The translations under genes were made by a program, and so were the position numbers. A DNA stretch of 64,000 bases from Mogibacterium sp. (GTDB lineage: Bacteria; Bacillota; Clostridia; Peptostreptococcales; Anaerovoracaceae), in NCBI GenBank assembly GCA_017403955.1, contig JAFRDH010000024.1, positions 1-64,000 on the forward strand, read 5' to 3'. The notes beneath the pieces were generated by a model. That model ran no database searches and was not told the DNA's origin. It saw nothing but the letters and a program-made list of their open reading frames with translations. Of the stretch, positions 53,367 through 62,011 are shown piece by piece. Numbering within the stretch: the stretch's first letter is position 1; each line of letters starts with the position of its first letter.

Positions 53367-54608
53367 TCATACGAGTCCGCGCTTTGATGCAAGAGCAGCG
53401 GGTATATGTGCCTTGATACGGACTCCGTCTGCTTCATATTCCTCTGATATAAGCTGCCCGTACTTTCTGATTTCTGCTATGACAGCAGACCCTGAGTACG
53501 GGATCAGTTTGTCTATATAGACCCTGCTCTCACGGAGAAGCCGCTCGAGCTCCGAGTAGAAATCCTCGATCCCGGCACCCGTCTTTGCAGAAATATGGAC
53601 TGAAGCGTCAGCTTCAAAGTCTCTGAACAACGCGCCTTCCGGTGCAAGGTCGATCTTGTTCCAGACCGTGATGACAGGCTTTCCGGTTATTCCGAGATCT
53701 CTTATAGTATCATATACCACTTTGCAGTGCATTTCAGCCTGTTCATCAGATGAATCCACAACATGTACAATTATATCAGCGTATTTCGCTTCCTCAAGAG
53801 TGCTTCGGAAAGCATCTATGAGATTGTGAGGAAGCTTGTTGATGAATCCTACAGTATCGGTGAAAAGTATCTCCTGTCCTCCCGGCAGCACGGCCGTTCT
53901 CGTTGTAGGATCGAGAGTCGCGAAAAGCTTGTCCTCCGCAAGTATGTCCGATCCCGTGAGCCGGTTCAGAAGTGTCGACTTTCCTGCATTAGTATACCCC
54001 ACAAGTGCAGCTGTAGGTACTGCACTGACTGTCCGTTTCCTTCTTGTTGTGTCGCGGGCCTTCTTAAGTGTTTCTATTTCATCGGACAGGAGCTTGAGCC
54101 TCTTCTGTATCACCCGCCTGTCAGTCTCGAGTTTGGTCTCGCCCGGGCCTCTTGTTCCGATTCCGGCACCGAGTCTCGAAAGAGCTTCGCCCATTCCCCT
54201 AAGTCTGGAATACCTGTATCTCAGCTGGGCTATCTCGACCTGTGTCTTGCCTTCTCTTGTCCTGGCATGTCCTGCGAAAATATCCAGGATAAGAATCGTC
54301 CTGTCAATAACTTTCGCTTCAATAAGGTCCGAAAGATTCCTCAGCTGTGACGGTGAAAGCTCATCATCACAGACGATACCGTCAGCCTCGTAGATCTCAA
54401 GCATTTCTTTGATCTCGAGAGCTTTGCCCTTGCCGATGTATGTTGAACGGTCGGGATGATCGAGATTCTGCACAACATGAACACAGGCCTCGGCTCCCGC
54501 TGTCTTAAGAAGATCTTCTAATTCAGTCAGGGATGCCCAGGCCAGTTCTTCGTCACCTGTAGCAACGGCGACAAGTATGTATTGTTCAGTTTTGTCGATC
54601 TGCTCCAT
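53367..54608 (-). CDS. hflX: GTPase HflX
   Basis: 413-residue ribosome-associated GTPase that splits stalled or hibernating 70S ribosomes. N-terminal HflX domain (GKGKALEIKEML, DDELSPSQLRNL), helical linker ending GGRG-type region replaced by GPGETKLETDRR, G domain with GYTNAGKSTLLN, DTVGFI and NKID. C-terminal 40 residues continue to RLK-like ends. ATG at 54608 (MEQIDKTEQYI) follows GGAAGGTATCA; the longer ORF start is unsupported. It is 24 bp upstream of the PAP2 gene. Confidence 0.95.
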   Translation of the reverse strand: MEQIDKTEQYILVAVATGDEELAWASLTELEDLLKTAGAEACVHVVQNLDHPDRSTYIGKGKALEIKEMLEIYEADGIVCDDELSPSQLRNLSDLIEAKVIDRTILILDIFAGHARTREGKTQVEIAQLRYRYSRLRGMGEALSRLGAGIGTRGPGETKLETDRRVIQKRLKLLSDEIETLKKARDTTRRKRTVSAVPTAALVGYTNAGKSTLLNRLTGSDILAEDKLFATLDPTTRTAVLPGGQEILFTDTVGFINKLPHNLIDAFRSTLEEAKYADIIVHVVDSSDEQAEMHCKVVYDTIRDLGITGKPVITVWNKIDLAPEGALFRDFEADASVHISAKTGAGIEDFYSELERLLRESRVYIDKLIPYSGSAVIAEIRKYGQLISEEYEADGVRIKAHIPAALASKRGLV

Positions 54609-54691
54609 TGATACCTTCCGAATCACTGACTCCGGTCTGATCCATACCATCATTAATGATTCTAACATATCTTAAGCAGTTTGGGGTAATC

Positions 54692-55687
54692 TTAGTCATC
54701 GTATCCGCTTCCGGGATATTTAAGCTCGTCAGTCTCAGGATCATAATGATAGATCCTGTCGGCAAGAATGTCTTCTGATTCTACAAAATGGTCGTTCGCT
54801 GTGAGGAGGAAGGACCTCAGATGGTGCGGGTCTATCCCCATGCAGTCAGGTACGATCAGTACTTCATGTACTGAACTCGGGATCACCGAAAAACCGCATT
54901 CCAGGAACTCCGCAATATTCTTTAGCACCTCAGGATAGAACAGGACCGCAGAACCCTGATACATACTCTTATTTGTAAGAATAAATATCTCTTCGCATTC
55001 CGCAGGCTCACAACTCTTCTGAGCGCAGTGATTCTCTTCGCGCATGTTCCTGAAGCTGTATCCCCGGAGATAGTTCACCGGATCTGCTTCACCGTTTACC
55101 TTATAAAGAAGAGCATCACTGAGCTTCAGCAGCACCGGTGGTTCAAGCGCCATAGTATTAGCCAGAGCAGCGGTCAGAAGAGTCTCTTTGTCACAACCGA
55201 TCTCTTTGAGCAGGCCATCGGTCACAGTGATCCTCCATTCGCTCGTGATCGATTCATCACAGTTGATCGAAGCGATCAGCGCAAGTCCGCCGCCTACATC
55301 GATGTACGGCTTGTCCTTCATGTAGGTCATATTTCTTTGGACAGACATCAGCCTTACGGTGAGGCGCCGCCTGACGCTGTCAAAATCAAGATCGTCTACA
55401 GCGATCTGATTCGGGACTTCGAAAAACAGACCGCTAATGCATCGATCTGCCACCTCATGCATAAGCATATCAAGGTCCTCGCCTGTCATATACCGCTCGA
55501 AGAGATCATCTATATATATCAGGCTGCCGCAGAGACTGCCCTCCCGTCTGAGGTCCAGCCCGTACATTCTCGTGTCATTAGCCTTCACAGTCTCTGTCTC
55601 TTTCACAATAACATCTTTCTCTCCGCATGCCCTGAGGCCGGAAAGCACTGCTTTTTTTCCTTCCAACATAAAATCCTGAATAGTCAT
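54692..55687 (-). CDS. DUF5688 family protein
   Basis: 331 residues, cytoplasmic, no membrane segments. The pattern near the C-terminus (FILTNKSMYQGSAVLFYPEVLKNIAE, broken here as FILTNKSMYQGS and YPEVLKNIAE) and the following VIPSSVHEVLIVPD resemble DUF5688, a family of unknown function common in gut Clostridia. Six Cys are spread around residues 213-227 (CAQKSCEPAEC) but no zinc pattern is obvious. Nothing near it suggests a role; hflX lies 83 bp downstream. Confidence 0.7.
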   Translation of the reverse strand: MTIQDFMLEGKKAVLSGLRACGEKDVIVKETETVKANDTRMYGLDLRREGSLCGSLIYIDDLFERYMTGEDLDMLMHEVADRCISGLFFEVPNQIAVDDLDFDSVRRRLTVRLMSVQRNMTYMKDKPYIDVGGGLALIASINCDESITSEWRITVTDGLLKEIGCDKETLLTAALANTMALEPPVLLKLSDALLYKVNGEADPVNYLRGYSFRNMREENHCAQKSCEPAECEEIFILTNKSMYQGSAVLFYPEVLKNIAEFLECGFSVIPSSVHEVLIVPDCMGIDPHHLRSFLLTANDHFVESEDILADRIYHYDPETDELKYPGSGYDD

Positions 55688-55873
55688 ACCGAATTCCTTT
55701 CATGCTATTTGTTATTTCTCTTCATCCGGATCATTTAGATTTCGACTGCAGTTCGTATTGCACATACTGCACTAATCCGGGATGAGATTCAATAGCGATG
55801 TCGGAATTCGGTAAGCTATTGCAGGAATTAGGGAAAAATAATATTACACGTCAACCAAGTTGTTCCAACCGGT

Positions 55874-57424
55874 CTATTTTGACAGGTCTTCCGATATCGA
55901 CTTGAGATACATGAAGTTTGTCAGATAATTCGGTGTTCCTGTCTTGGCATCTGTTCCGGAAAGATTGAATCCGCCGAACGGATGCTGCAGAACTACCGCT
56001 GCTGTACATTTACGATTGAAGTACAGGTTGCCTACGTTGAATTCTTCTTTGGCCTTGATCACATTCTCTCTTGTTTCACTATATACAGATCCTGTGAGAC
56101 CGTATTCCGTCTGATTAGCGATGTCCAGTGCCTCATCGAAGGAGTCTACTGTGATAACAGCAACGACAGGTCCGAATATCTCTTCATTAGCGATGCGGTC
56201 TGTGCGCTTGATGCCGTCGATGATCGTAGGATCAATATAGTAACCCTTCTCATCGCTATAAGTGCCTCCGCAAACTACATTTCCTTCGCCTCTTCCGATC
56301 TCGATATATGAAGTGATCTTGTCATATGCTTCCTTGCTTGAAACAGGACCGATCGACTTATTGTCTCTGCCGGTACCCTGATCTCCTTTGAGCTTTTTGG
56401 CTTCCTCGATCAGGCAGGCTACGAATTCGTCATGAACATCTCTCATAACAAGAGCTCTCGAGCATGCAGAGCACTTCTGTCCCTGGAAGGTAAATGCAGA
56501 GCTTGCCACACCCTGAGCAGCCTTTGCGACGTTAGCTGTGGAATCAACGATGATCGCATTCTTTCCACCCATTTCGGCAACTACTCTCTTGAGCCATCTC
56601 TGGCCCGGGTTGACTTTGGCAGCGCGCTCGTAGATCCTGCATCCTACGTCCTTGGATCCTGTGAAATTGATGAATCTGATCAGCGGATGATCTACGATCA
56701 GGTCGCCTATATCCGAACCTGCACCAGGAAGGAAATTGATAACACCTGCAGGAATTCCGCACTTCTCCATGAGTTCGAAGAATTTGAATGCGGAGATCGG
56801 AGTGTTGGATGCCGGTTTATTGACGCTGGTGTTGCCTGTAATAGCAGCAGCGATCAGCATATTAGCAAATAGTCCGACCGGGAAGTTCCATGGTGAAACT
56901 GTTGCGCCAACGCCCATCGGGATGTATACACACTTGTTGTATTCTGCAGTCTGGATGCAGGCAATGCCCTTATCGAGCTTCTCCATGTGAACGCAATAAG
57001 AATTGATGAAATCAATGAGCTCACAAAGCTCACCGTCTGCCTCGCCCCAGTTCTTGCCGCTTTCTTCTACGTTCCATGCATCAAGATAGAATCTGTTCTC
57101 GTCAAGAAGTGTCGCAAGCTTGCGCATGCATCTGATCCTCTCGTCAAGAGAACTCTTCTTCCACACCTTGAACGCCTCGTTTGCAGTTTTTATAGCCTGA
57201 TCACATTGCTCGGCACTTGCAGAGCTGGAATAACCCAGAACTTCCTTTGTTGAAGGATTGATCGATTCGAATTTCTTCTCTGTGATAATCCTTTCTCCTC
57301 CGATGATGAGCGGAAGTGTGAGACCCTTTTCAGCATCCACCTGCTCAAAAGCCGCGAGCATTTTTGCCTTGTTCTCCGGAATGCTGAAATCTACGTCTAC
57401 TGCATTTTTAAATCCCTTATACAT
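55874..57424 (-). CDS. L-glutamate gamma-semialdehyde dehydrogenase (P5CDH-type ALDH)
   Basis: 516 residues, monofunctional. Catalytic Cys in FQGQKCSACSRA and Glu in VAEMGGKNAI, NAD motif SPWNFPVG, and a P5CDH-like length. It oxidises glutamate semialdehyde to glutamate in proline/arginine catabolism. No proline dehydrogenase is in the window, so the semialdehyde would have to come from ornithine or other routes. Own promoter at 57464-57492 and GGAGGGTAATA before the ATG. Ends 186 bp before the DUF5688 start; that gap shows no gene. Confidence 0.9.
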   Translation of the reverse strand: MYKGFKNAVDVDFSIPENKAKMLAAFEQVDAEKGLTLPLIIGGERIITEKKFESINPSTKEVLGYSSSASAEQCDQAIKTANEAFKVWKKSSLDERIRCMRKLATLLDENRFYLDAWNVEESGKNWGEADGELCELIDFINSYCVHMEKLDKGIACIQTAEYNKCVYIPMGVGATVSPWNFPVGLFANMLIAAAITGNTSVNKPASNTPISAFKFFELMEKCGIPAGVINFLPGAGSDIGDLIVDHPLIRFINFTGSKDVGCRIYERAAKVNPGQRWLKRVVAEMGGKNAIIVDSTANVAKAAQGVASSAFTFQGQKCSACSRALVMRDVHDEFVACLIEEAKKLKGDQGTGRDNKSIGPVSSKEAYDKITSYIEIGRGEGNVVCGGTYSDEKGYYIDPTIIDGIKRTDRIANEEIFGPVVAVITVDSFDEALDIANQTEYGLTGSVYSETRENVIKAKEEFNVGNLYFNRKCTAAVVLQHPFGGFNLSGTDAKTGTPNYLTNFMYLKSISEDLSK

Positions 57425-57463
57425 TATTACCCTCCTTATGCAAACAAGATAAATTATGATTCA

Positions 57464-57492
57464 AATTTAACTATCCAAACCTCATTTTTCAA
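57464..57492 (-). promoter_or_regulatory. Promoter of the aldehyde dehydrogenase gene
   Basis: Minus strand TTGAAA (57492-57487), 17-bp spacer, TAAATT (57469-57464), 40 bp before the ATG. Confidence 0.6.
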
Positions 57493-57513
57493 GTTTTATA
57501 ATTAATTAACAAA

Positions 57514-57546
57514 GGGATCAGCTTCACTCGATGTGTCACTGATCCC
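57514..57546 (-). terminator. Terminator overlapping the end of the YjbR-alkyltransferase gene
   Basis: GGGATCAG / CTGATCCC outer 8-bp stem with partial inner pairing, beginning in the last codons of the gene and followed on the minus strand by TTTGTTAATTAATT. Confidence 0.65.
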
Positions 57547-58534
57547 ATTGGTATTTTTCAAGGTCCACGCATCCGTTCGTTTTGAACCCGATCCCTTCTG
57601 ATTCCAGCATCGGTCTTTGCTCTTTCCATCCCGGAACTGTTCTTCCTGCGTGGTTTACTACTCTGTGGCACGGATGATCACCGTACCGGTCAGCCATGCT
57701 CATTATCTTTCCGACCATGCGTGAATTGCGCTCACGTCCTGCGATCCTCGCGATCTGACCGTATGTCGCTACTTTGCCGTACGGGACACTGTCTGCGATC
57801 AACAGGACCTTGTGTACGAACTCTTCATCCATTTTTGATCGTTTACCGGCAGTGAGCGTGAAACTGTCGCTGACGAGTTCTTTTACTCTTTGATCATTGA
57901 CCGTATCATCAAGAATAACAGATATCCATTTCTTATGATTCATGTGAAAAGCAGGATATAGCCCCTCTTCATTATGGAACTGACCGGCTTTCGTTTCATC
58001 GATCTTGAGATTGATCACATCGACCAGCTCCTTTGCATCATCCTGCCTGAGTCTTCTGTCCAGCTGTCCTTTCCTTATATTCATGATCAGACCGAACCAT
58101 TTGCCCGTATCAGGATGTCTGAACACGCCTGCTGTATCATTCCTGCCGTCACTCCACGGAAAATCCGGGGCGACACCATACTCCTGCAGGATCCAGCCTG
58201 CCAGCCGGTTGCTCTGGTCAGAAGCAAAAGAGACCTCGTCACAGCATTCGGAAGCTATATCCATGAGCAGCCTCTCATATGCGTCACGGACTGTGTTTAC
58301 AAACGCGCCGTAGTAGTTCTCATTTCTGAGCTGGGAATATTCCTCTTCATTCATGCGGTCGATGACTCTGCCTGTGACCTTGCCGTTCCTGTTGACTCTG
58401 ATCTCGGCAGTAAAATCCCCATCGAGAAAATCGCGTACTGCAAGCAGTTCATCGCCATCCGCGGCGAATCCGTAACGTTCCATTTTGATGCGGTCAAAAC
58501 GCATCCTGCTGAATACTTTATCTTCGATAGTCAT
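57536..58534 (-). CDS. MmcQ/YjbR domain fused to O6-alkylguanine-DNA methyltransferase-like domain
   Basis: 332 residues. Residues ~120-230 resemble the CyaY-like MmcQ/YjbR (DUF419) fold (FRHPDTGKWFGLIMNI, NLKIDETKAGQ, MNHKKWISVILDD); residues ~245-332 are the methyltransferase DNA-binding domain with VPYGKVATYGQIA and the active-site PCHRVV, so the acceptor Cys is kept. The first ~115 residues are unassigned. ATG at 58534 has a perfect GGAGGTGATCAAA site inside the 3' end of the glycosylase gene; the two are coupled and form a DNA-repair pair. Confidence 0.85.
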   Translation of the reverse strand: MTIEDKVFSRMRFDRIKMERYGFAADGDELLAVRDFLDGDFTAEIRVNRNGKVTGRVIDRMNEEEYSQLRNENYYGAFVNTVRDAYERLLMDIASECCDEVSFASDQSNRLAGWILQEYGVAPDFPWSDGRNDTAGVFRHPDTGKWFGLIMNIRKGQLDRRLRQDDAKELVDVINLKIDETKAGQFHNEEGLYPAFHMNHKKWISVILDDTVNDQRVKELVSDSFTLTAGKRSKMDEEFVHKVLLIADSVPYGKVATYGQIARIAGRERNSRMVGKIMSMADRYGDHPCHRVVNHAGRTVPGWKEQRPMLESEGIGFKTNGCVDLEKYQWDQ

Positions 58535-58539
58535 TTTGA

Positions 58540-59028
58540 TCACCTCCGGATCACTGACCACGCCTCGATCAGACGGTCCAGGCTCCACTGTGCATTCGCC
58601 GGACTCGTCGAAGGCAGGCATACCGCTTCCCTTCCGCACTCCGGCTCTATATATTTCCTGTAAAGCTCGTGCGACTTACGGCCGTTGCAGTAGATCTGTT
58701 CGATCTTGCTTCCTTCCAGGATGATGCTTATGTCGTTGGCTCTGGCGTTCTTTATGCTCGAATCCGAAGATCCTGTGATCTCGCAGCTTGCGATCGAGTC
58801 CCACAAAGCAAGCCCGTTATTCAGGATAATGGCACGTTTATCGCCGATCGTCTCAGGGACCGGGCTGCCAAACTCTGCAGCGATGACTTTCCAGAACCGG
58901 TTCTGAGGATGCCCGTAGAAGAAATTCTGCTCCCTAGACTTTACCGAAGGAAAAGAGCCGAGTATGAGGACCCGGCTGTTTTCATTAAATAATGGCCCGA
59001 ATGGGTGAAATAGCACTTGTTCGTTCAT
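58540..59028 (-). CDS. DNA-deoxyinosine (hypoxanthine-DNA) glycosylase, UDG family 6
   Basis: 162 residues. Recognised from the N-terminal FHPFGPLFNENSRVLILGSF, KSREQNFFYGHPQNRFWKV and the C-terminal PSTSPANAQWS, typical of the HDG group of the uracil-DNA glycosylase superfamily that removes hypoxanthine from deaminated adenine. ATG at 59028. It lies next to the alkyltransferase fusion with which it shares base-repair function. The substrate assignment rests on family resemblance only. Confidence 0.85.
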   Translation of the reverse strand: MNEQVLFHPFGPLFNENSRVLILGSFPSVKSREQNFFYGHPQNRFWKVIAAEFGSPVPETIGDKRAIILNNGLALWDSIASCEITGSSDSSIKNARANDISIILEGSKIEQIYCNGRKSHELYRKYIEPECGREAVCLPSTSPANAQWSLDRLIEAWSVIRR

Positions 59029-59051
59029 CGTTTTGTGTAATAACGGCGGTC

Positions 59052-60074
59052 TCAGTCGAGATCTGCCTTTTCCATCAGTTCTGCCAGTGCTCCTGCATCA
59101 GAGCGGCACTCTTTGATATCTCTTCCGAGGAATCGAGAGGCGTCCGCGCAAGTGATCTTCTTGCTGATCGTCTTTCCGTCTGCAGTATACCTGAATTCTA
59201 CTTCATCGAGGTTGCTTACTGTTCCGAGAAGAACATATCCATAGCCTTCGAGCCTCTTCCCGAGGTAGTCAGGGTTGTACTTTGCCTGGTCGCCATCGAG
59301 AATTATCGCCCAACCGTAAGGCTCCTTATCTGTCTGAAGTTCGCTGTAAAGCGAACCAAAATCCAGAACGATCCCGAGCGCCTCGAGAGACGCACTGTTC
59401 GCAGGGGCATCTCCGATATACTCATGTCCCGCGTTATACACAGCCGAGACCCTTGGTGAAATATTTCTGCCATCCGCCCAGTATATCCTGTCACCGATCC
59501 TGACTTCTCTGATCTCCTCATCGAAGGAAAAGCTTCCTGCCCAGTCGCATGTAACGATATCATCTCCGTCGATCGTACCGCCACTGTTAAATATTCCCGG
59601 AAGAACAGCTCTTGCCTTTCCGGAAGCCACTCCGTTTTCCACAGTAAAGTCTACTCCGCGAATAACGTGCATGCTGTCCGCAGCGGTGACCCCGAGCTGC
59701 ATGTTGCTTCCGTCGACTTCTATATCACAAGCCATATCTCCACGGTATTCCGATCCGATGATGTACTGTTTCGCACCTACTGCCGCTGCAGCCAAAAGGA
59801 TCGTCAGCAGGATCCCGAGGATCACTGCTCTTCTGTTCTTATTTCTGCTCTTCTTCAGGAAGTCGATTTCTTTTACTTCCCGCTCATCCGGAGCAGCAGA
59901 CATCTCATCGTCTGACTTCATGCTTTCCAGCATTTTCCTGCAATCATCGCATCCGGCGATATGCTCTTCTATCATCCTGACAGTGCTTTCACTTGCAAGT
60001 CCGTCAATGTATGTCGGCATCAGATCCTGTATGATCTCACACGCGATCTTGTTGGTTTTCTTATCTGTACTCAT
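59052..60074 (-). CDS. Zinc-finger anti-sigma factor with C-terminal DUF4825-like sensor
   Basis: 340 residues. N-terminal zf-HC2 domain with HIAGCDDCRKML (H-x3-C-x2-C), one transmembrane helix near residues 82-100 (AVILGILLTILLAAAAVGA), and an extracytoplasmic ~220-residue domain resembling DUF4825. Its ATG overlaps the sigma stop by 4 bp, so the pair is co-translated. Predicted to hold the sigma factor inactive until an envelope signal is sensed. The C-terminal ~85 residues (DLD end) have no known enzymatic motif. Confidence 0.85.
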   Translation of the reverse strand: MSTDKKTNKIACEIIQDLMPTYIDGLASESTVRMIEEHIAGCDDCRKMLESMKSDDEMSAAPDEREVKEIDFLKKSRNKNRRAVILGILLTILLAAAAVGAKQYIIGSEYRGDMACDIEVDGSNMQLGVTAADSMHVIRGVDFTVENGVASGKARAVLPGIFNSGGTIDGDDIVTCDWAGSFSFDEEIREVRIGDRIYWADGRNISPRVSAVYNAGHEYIGDAPANSASLEALGIVLDFGSLYSELQTDKEPYGWAIILDGDQAKYNPDYLGKRLEGYGYVLLGTVSNLDEVEFRYTADGKTISKKITCADASRFLGRDIKECRSDAGALAELMEKADLD

Positions 60075-60550
60075 TTCTGTTCCGCATCCTTTCTAAGTTT
60101 CTCTTTGCCGCGGTAGAAAGTAACTCTTGCCCAGTTCTCCGTCTTCCCGTGGACATCTCCTATTTCTCTGAAAGACAGCTCTCCGAAAACTCTCAGGTAT
60201 ACGACTTCCCTGAACGGTTCCGGCAGATCGTGTATCTTCCGGATCAGTATCACCCGCTCCTCAGATCTTATGATCTCATCCTGATCGGGCTGAGCGTTTC
60301 CGTCCCAGTCACTCAGTTCTTCGTGCTGTCTGTTTTTGCGGCGGTATGTGATCAGAACGTTCTTTGCAATTCCGCATAGCCAGGTGGAGATCCTGCAGCT
60401 TTCGTCATAACGATCGATCGTCCTTATCGCCTGATAAAATGTCTCCTGCGTAAGCTCTTCAGACAGATCTTCGTCATGTGTCATGGAAAGCAGATATTTG
60501 TATACTGTCATTGCGTATGACTTATATATCTCATCCATAGGCTGCATCAT
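60071..60550 (-). CDS. ECF-type RNA polymerase sigma factor
   Basis: 159 residues. Region 2 (LSEELTQETFYQAIRTIDRY) and region 4 (LSFREIGDVHGKTENWARVT) with a short linker. The ATG at 60550 is placed 5-6 nt after AAAGGAGGTG; the GTG of that site is not the start. The gene is first in an operon with its anti-sigma factor. A sigma-A promoter (60614-60641) lies upstream, and a TGTAAC element (60603-60608) could be its own promoter's -35. The regulon cannot be predicted from one site. Confidence 0.9.
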   Translation of the reverse strand: MMQPMDEIYKSYAMTVYKYLLSMTHDEDLSEELTQETFYQAIRTIDRYDESCRISTWLCGIAKNVLITYRRKNRQHEELSDWDGNAQPDQDEIIRSEERVILIRKIHDLPEPFREVVYLRVFGELSFREIGDVHGKTENWARVTFYRGKEKLRKDAEQK

Positions 60551-60613
60551 CTTCACCTCCTTTCGGCCTTTCTATACTGTTAATGCAGAACAGAATTGAA
60601 ATGTTACAGATTT

Positions 60614-60641
60614 AGTATAGAAAATTTCAGAAAATTTTCAA
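60614..60641 (-). promoter_or_regulatory. Promoter of the sigma/anti-sigma operon
   Basis: Minus strand TTGAAA (60641-60636), 16-bp spacer, TATACT (60619-60614), 64 bp before the ATG. TGTAAC at 60608-60603 resembles an ECF -35 and may allow autoregulation, but no matching -10 was confirmed. Confidence 0.55.
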
Positions 60642-60795
60642 CACAATCGAAAAGCAGTAAATCAGATTATTGATTTCGCAGACGATCTTTGCTAATATTG
60701 CATCTAAATCGTACGCAATAAAGCGGGATAACAGCTCTGAGCCTTGAAACTTCAACGGTTCCGGGGAATTAAATACTAAAATAGGGGACTATAAA

Positions 60796-61665
60796 TTGAA
60801 TACACAGAAGATCAGGATTTTGCTGACGGCGATAGACAAAGGAAGTCTTACTAAGGCCGGCCAGACTCTCGGATATACACAATCACATCTCACACAGATC
60901 ATGCAGTCATTTGAAGAAGAAGTCGGTTTTCCACTTCTGATCAAGACGAACAGGGGTGTAGAGCCTACCAAAGCGGCTCAGTTACTTCTTCCTTCTATGA
61001 GGGATCTCATACATTGTGAGGAAAAGCTGGACCAGGAGATGGCAGAAATACTGGGGCTGCGGAGAGGAACGATCAGGATCGGTTCTTTCGTAAGTACATC
61101 TGTCCACTGGGTCCCACGGCTCCTCGAATATTTCCAGAAAAACTATCCTGAGGTCGTTTTTCAGATAGAAGAGCTCGGTCACGATGAATTGATACGGGGT
61201 CTGTCTGAAGGCGCTCTGGATCTTGCTCTTATGAGTGATCCGGGTGAGGGGGCTAACGTTGATTTTGTTCCTGTTCTCGAAGATCCGATGCTGGTGACCT
61301 TCCCTGTGGGGCATGAGATAGGCCGATACGATTATATTCCTGTTGACATACTCAAAGATTATCCTTTCATCATGACATATAAGAGCTATGACAAAGATCC
61401 TCACAAGGTATTTGAAGACGCAGGATTTATGCCGAAGGTAAGATATTATTCCAGAGATGACTTTGCAGTGCTTTCGATGGTCCAGAGAGGACTCGGACTT
61501 GCTATCCTTCCGGAACTGACTATCAATGAGTTCCCGGGTGAATATGATACCAGGATGCTTGATCCGGAATCGTACCGGACCCTCGGAGTCGGATTGAGAT
61601 CGCTCGAAGCCGCCGGTCCGCTGTCAAGATTCGTGATCAAATGGATCAAAGAGAATATTCATTAA
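60796..61665 (+). CDS. LysR-family transcriptional regulator
   Basis: 289 residues. N-terminal winged HTH (TAIDKGSLTKAGQTLGYTQS, then LTQIMQSFEEEVGF) and a PBP-like effector domain from ~90 (IRIGSFVSTSVHWVPRLLEY). The start codon is TTG at 60796, the only candidate with a site (AGGGGACTATAAA) in register. Divergent from the sigma operon and upstream of nothing on its strand; it ends before the small 32-aa gene and SDR. It may control the divergent or the facing genes; the effector is unknown. Confidence 0.92.
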   Translation: MNTQKIRILLTAIDKGSLTKAGQTLGYTQSHLTQIMQSFEEEVGFPLLIKTNRGVEPTKAAQLLLPSMRDLIHCEEKLDQEMAEILGLRRGTIRIGSFVSTSVHWVPRLLEYFQKNYPEVVFQIEELGHDELIRGLSEGALDLALMSDPGEGANVDFVPVLEDPMLVTFPVGHEIGRYDYIPVDILKDYPFIMTYKSYDKDPHKVFEDAGFMPKVRYYSRDDFAVLSMVQRGLGLAILPELTINEFPGEYDTRMLDPESYRTLGVGLRSLEAAGPLSRFVIKWIKENIH

Positions 61666-61704
61666 TAGCAAAAGGCTGAAGAAAACAGATGATAATAATC
61701 AAGT

Positions 61705-61735
61705 AAAATGCCCGGCACATACGTCCGGGCATTTT
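61705..61735. terminator. Terminator after lysR and the small membrane-protein gene
   Basis: AAAATGCCCGG / CCGGGCATTTT, 11-bp stem, 9-nt loop, T-run on the plus strand (ATTTTTG). It lies between the convergent LysR and 32-aa genes. Confidence 0.85.
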
Positions 61736-61761
61736 TGAGTATTGCTGAAAGTAGTATTGAA

Positions 61762-61860
61762 TTAGTTCTTCTTTACGCTTGGCGCATTCTTCTCGAATTC
61801 GTAAGTGATAACTCCGGATACTGCGAAAACGCCTACTGCTGCGATGATACCGATTGCCAT
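61762..61860 (-). CDS. 32-residue hydrophobic small protein
   Basis: Encodes MAIGIIAAVGVFAVSG... with one predicted membrane helix over residues 1-20 and a polar tail ending EFEKNAPSVKKN. The ATG at 61860 is 8 nt after the consensus AGGAGG, with a clean TAA at 61762 and a terminator just beyond. No family recognised. It sits in the gap between lysR and the SDR gene, which is otherwise empty. A real short gene is likely because site, helix and terminator all agree. Confidence 0.65.
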   Translation of the reverse strand: MAIGIIAAVGVFAVSGVITYEFEKNAPSVKKN

Positions 61861-62011
61861 GATGATGCCTCCTATTATATTTAATGTGTTAGATTTTATT
61901 AGTCGGTGCTCCGTAATTCTGTGGAGCTGTTTCTGTCTGATAGAAAAATAACACTATATCAGGAAACAGTAAAATGGGCTTTTTGCATAACCGGTATCAT
62001 AATCACTAATA
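61861..62011. other. Intergenic region between the 32-aa gene and the SDR gene
   Basis: 151 bp. Holds a possible small hairpin (GCTCC/GGAGC around ~61908-61925) and a TATAAT that overlaps the 32-aa gene's leader. No terminator for the SDR gene and no other gene found. Confidence 0.5.
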
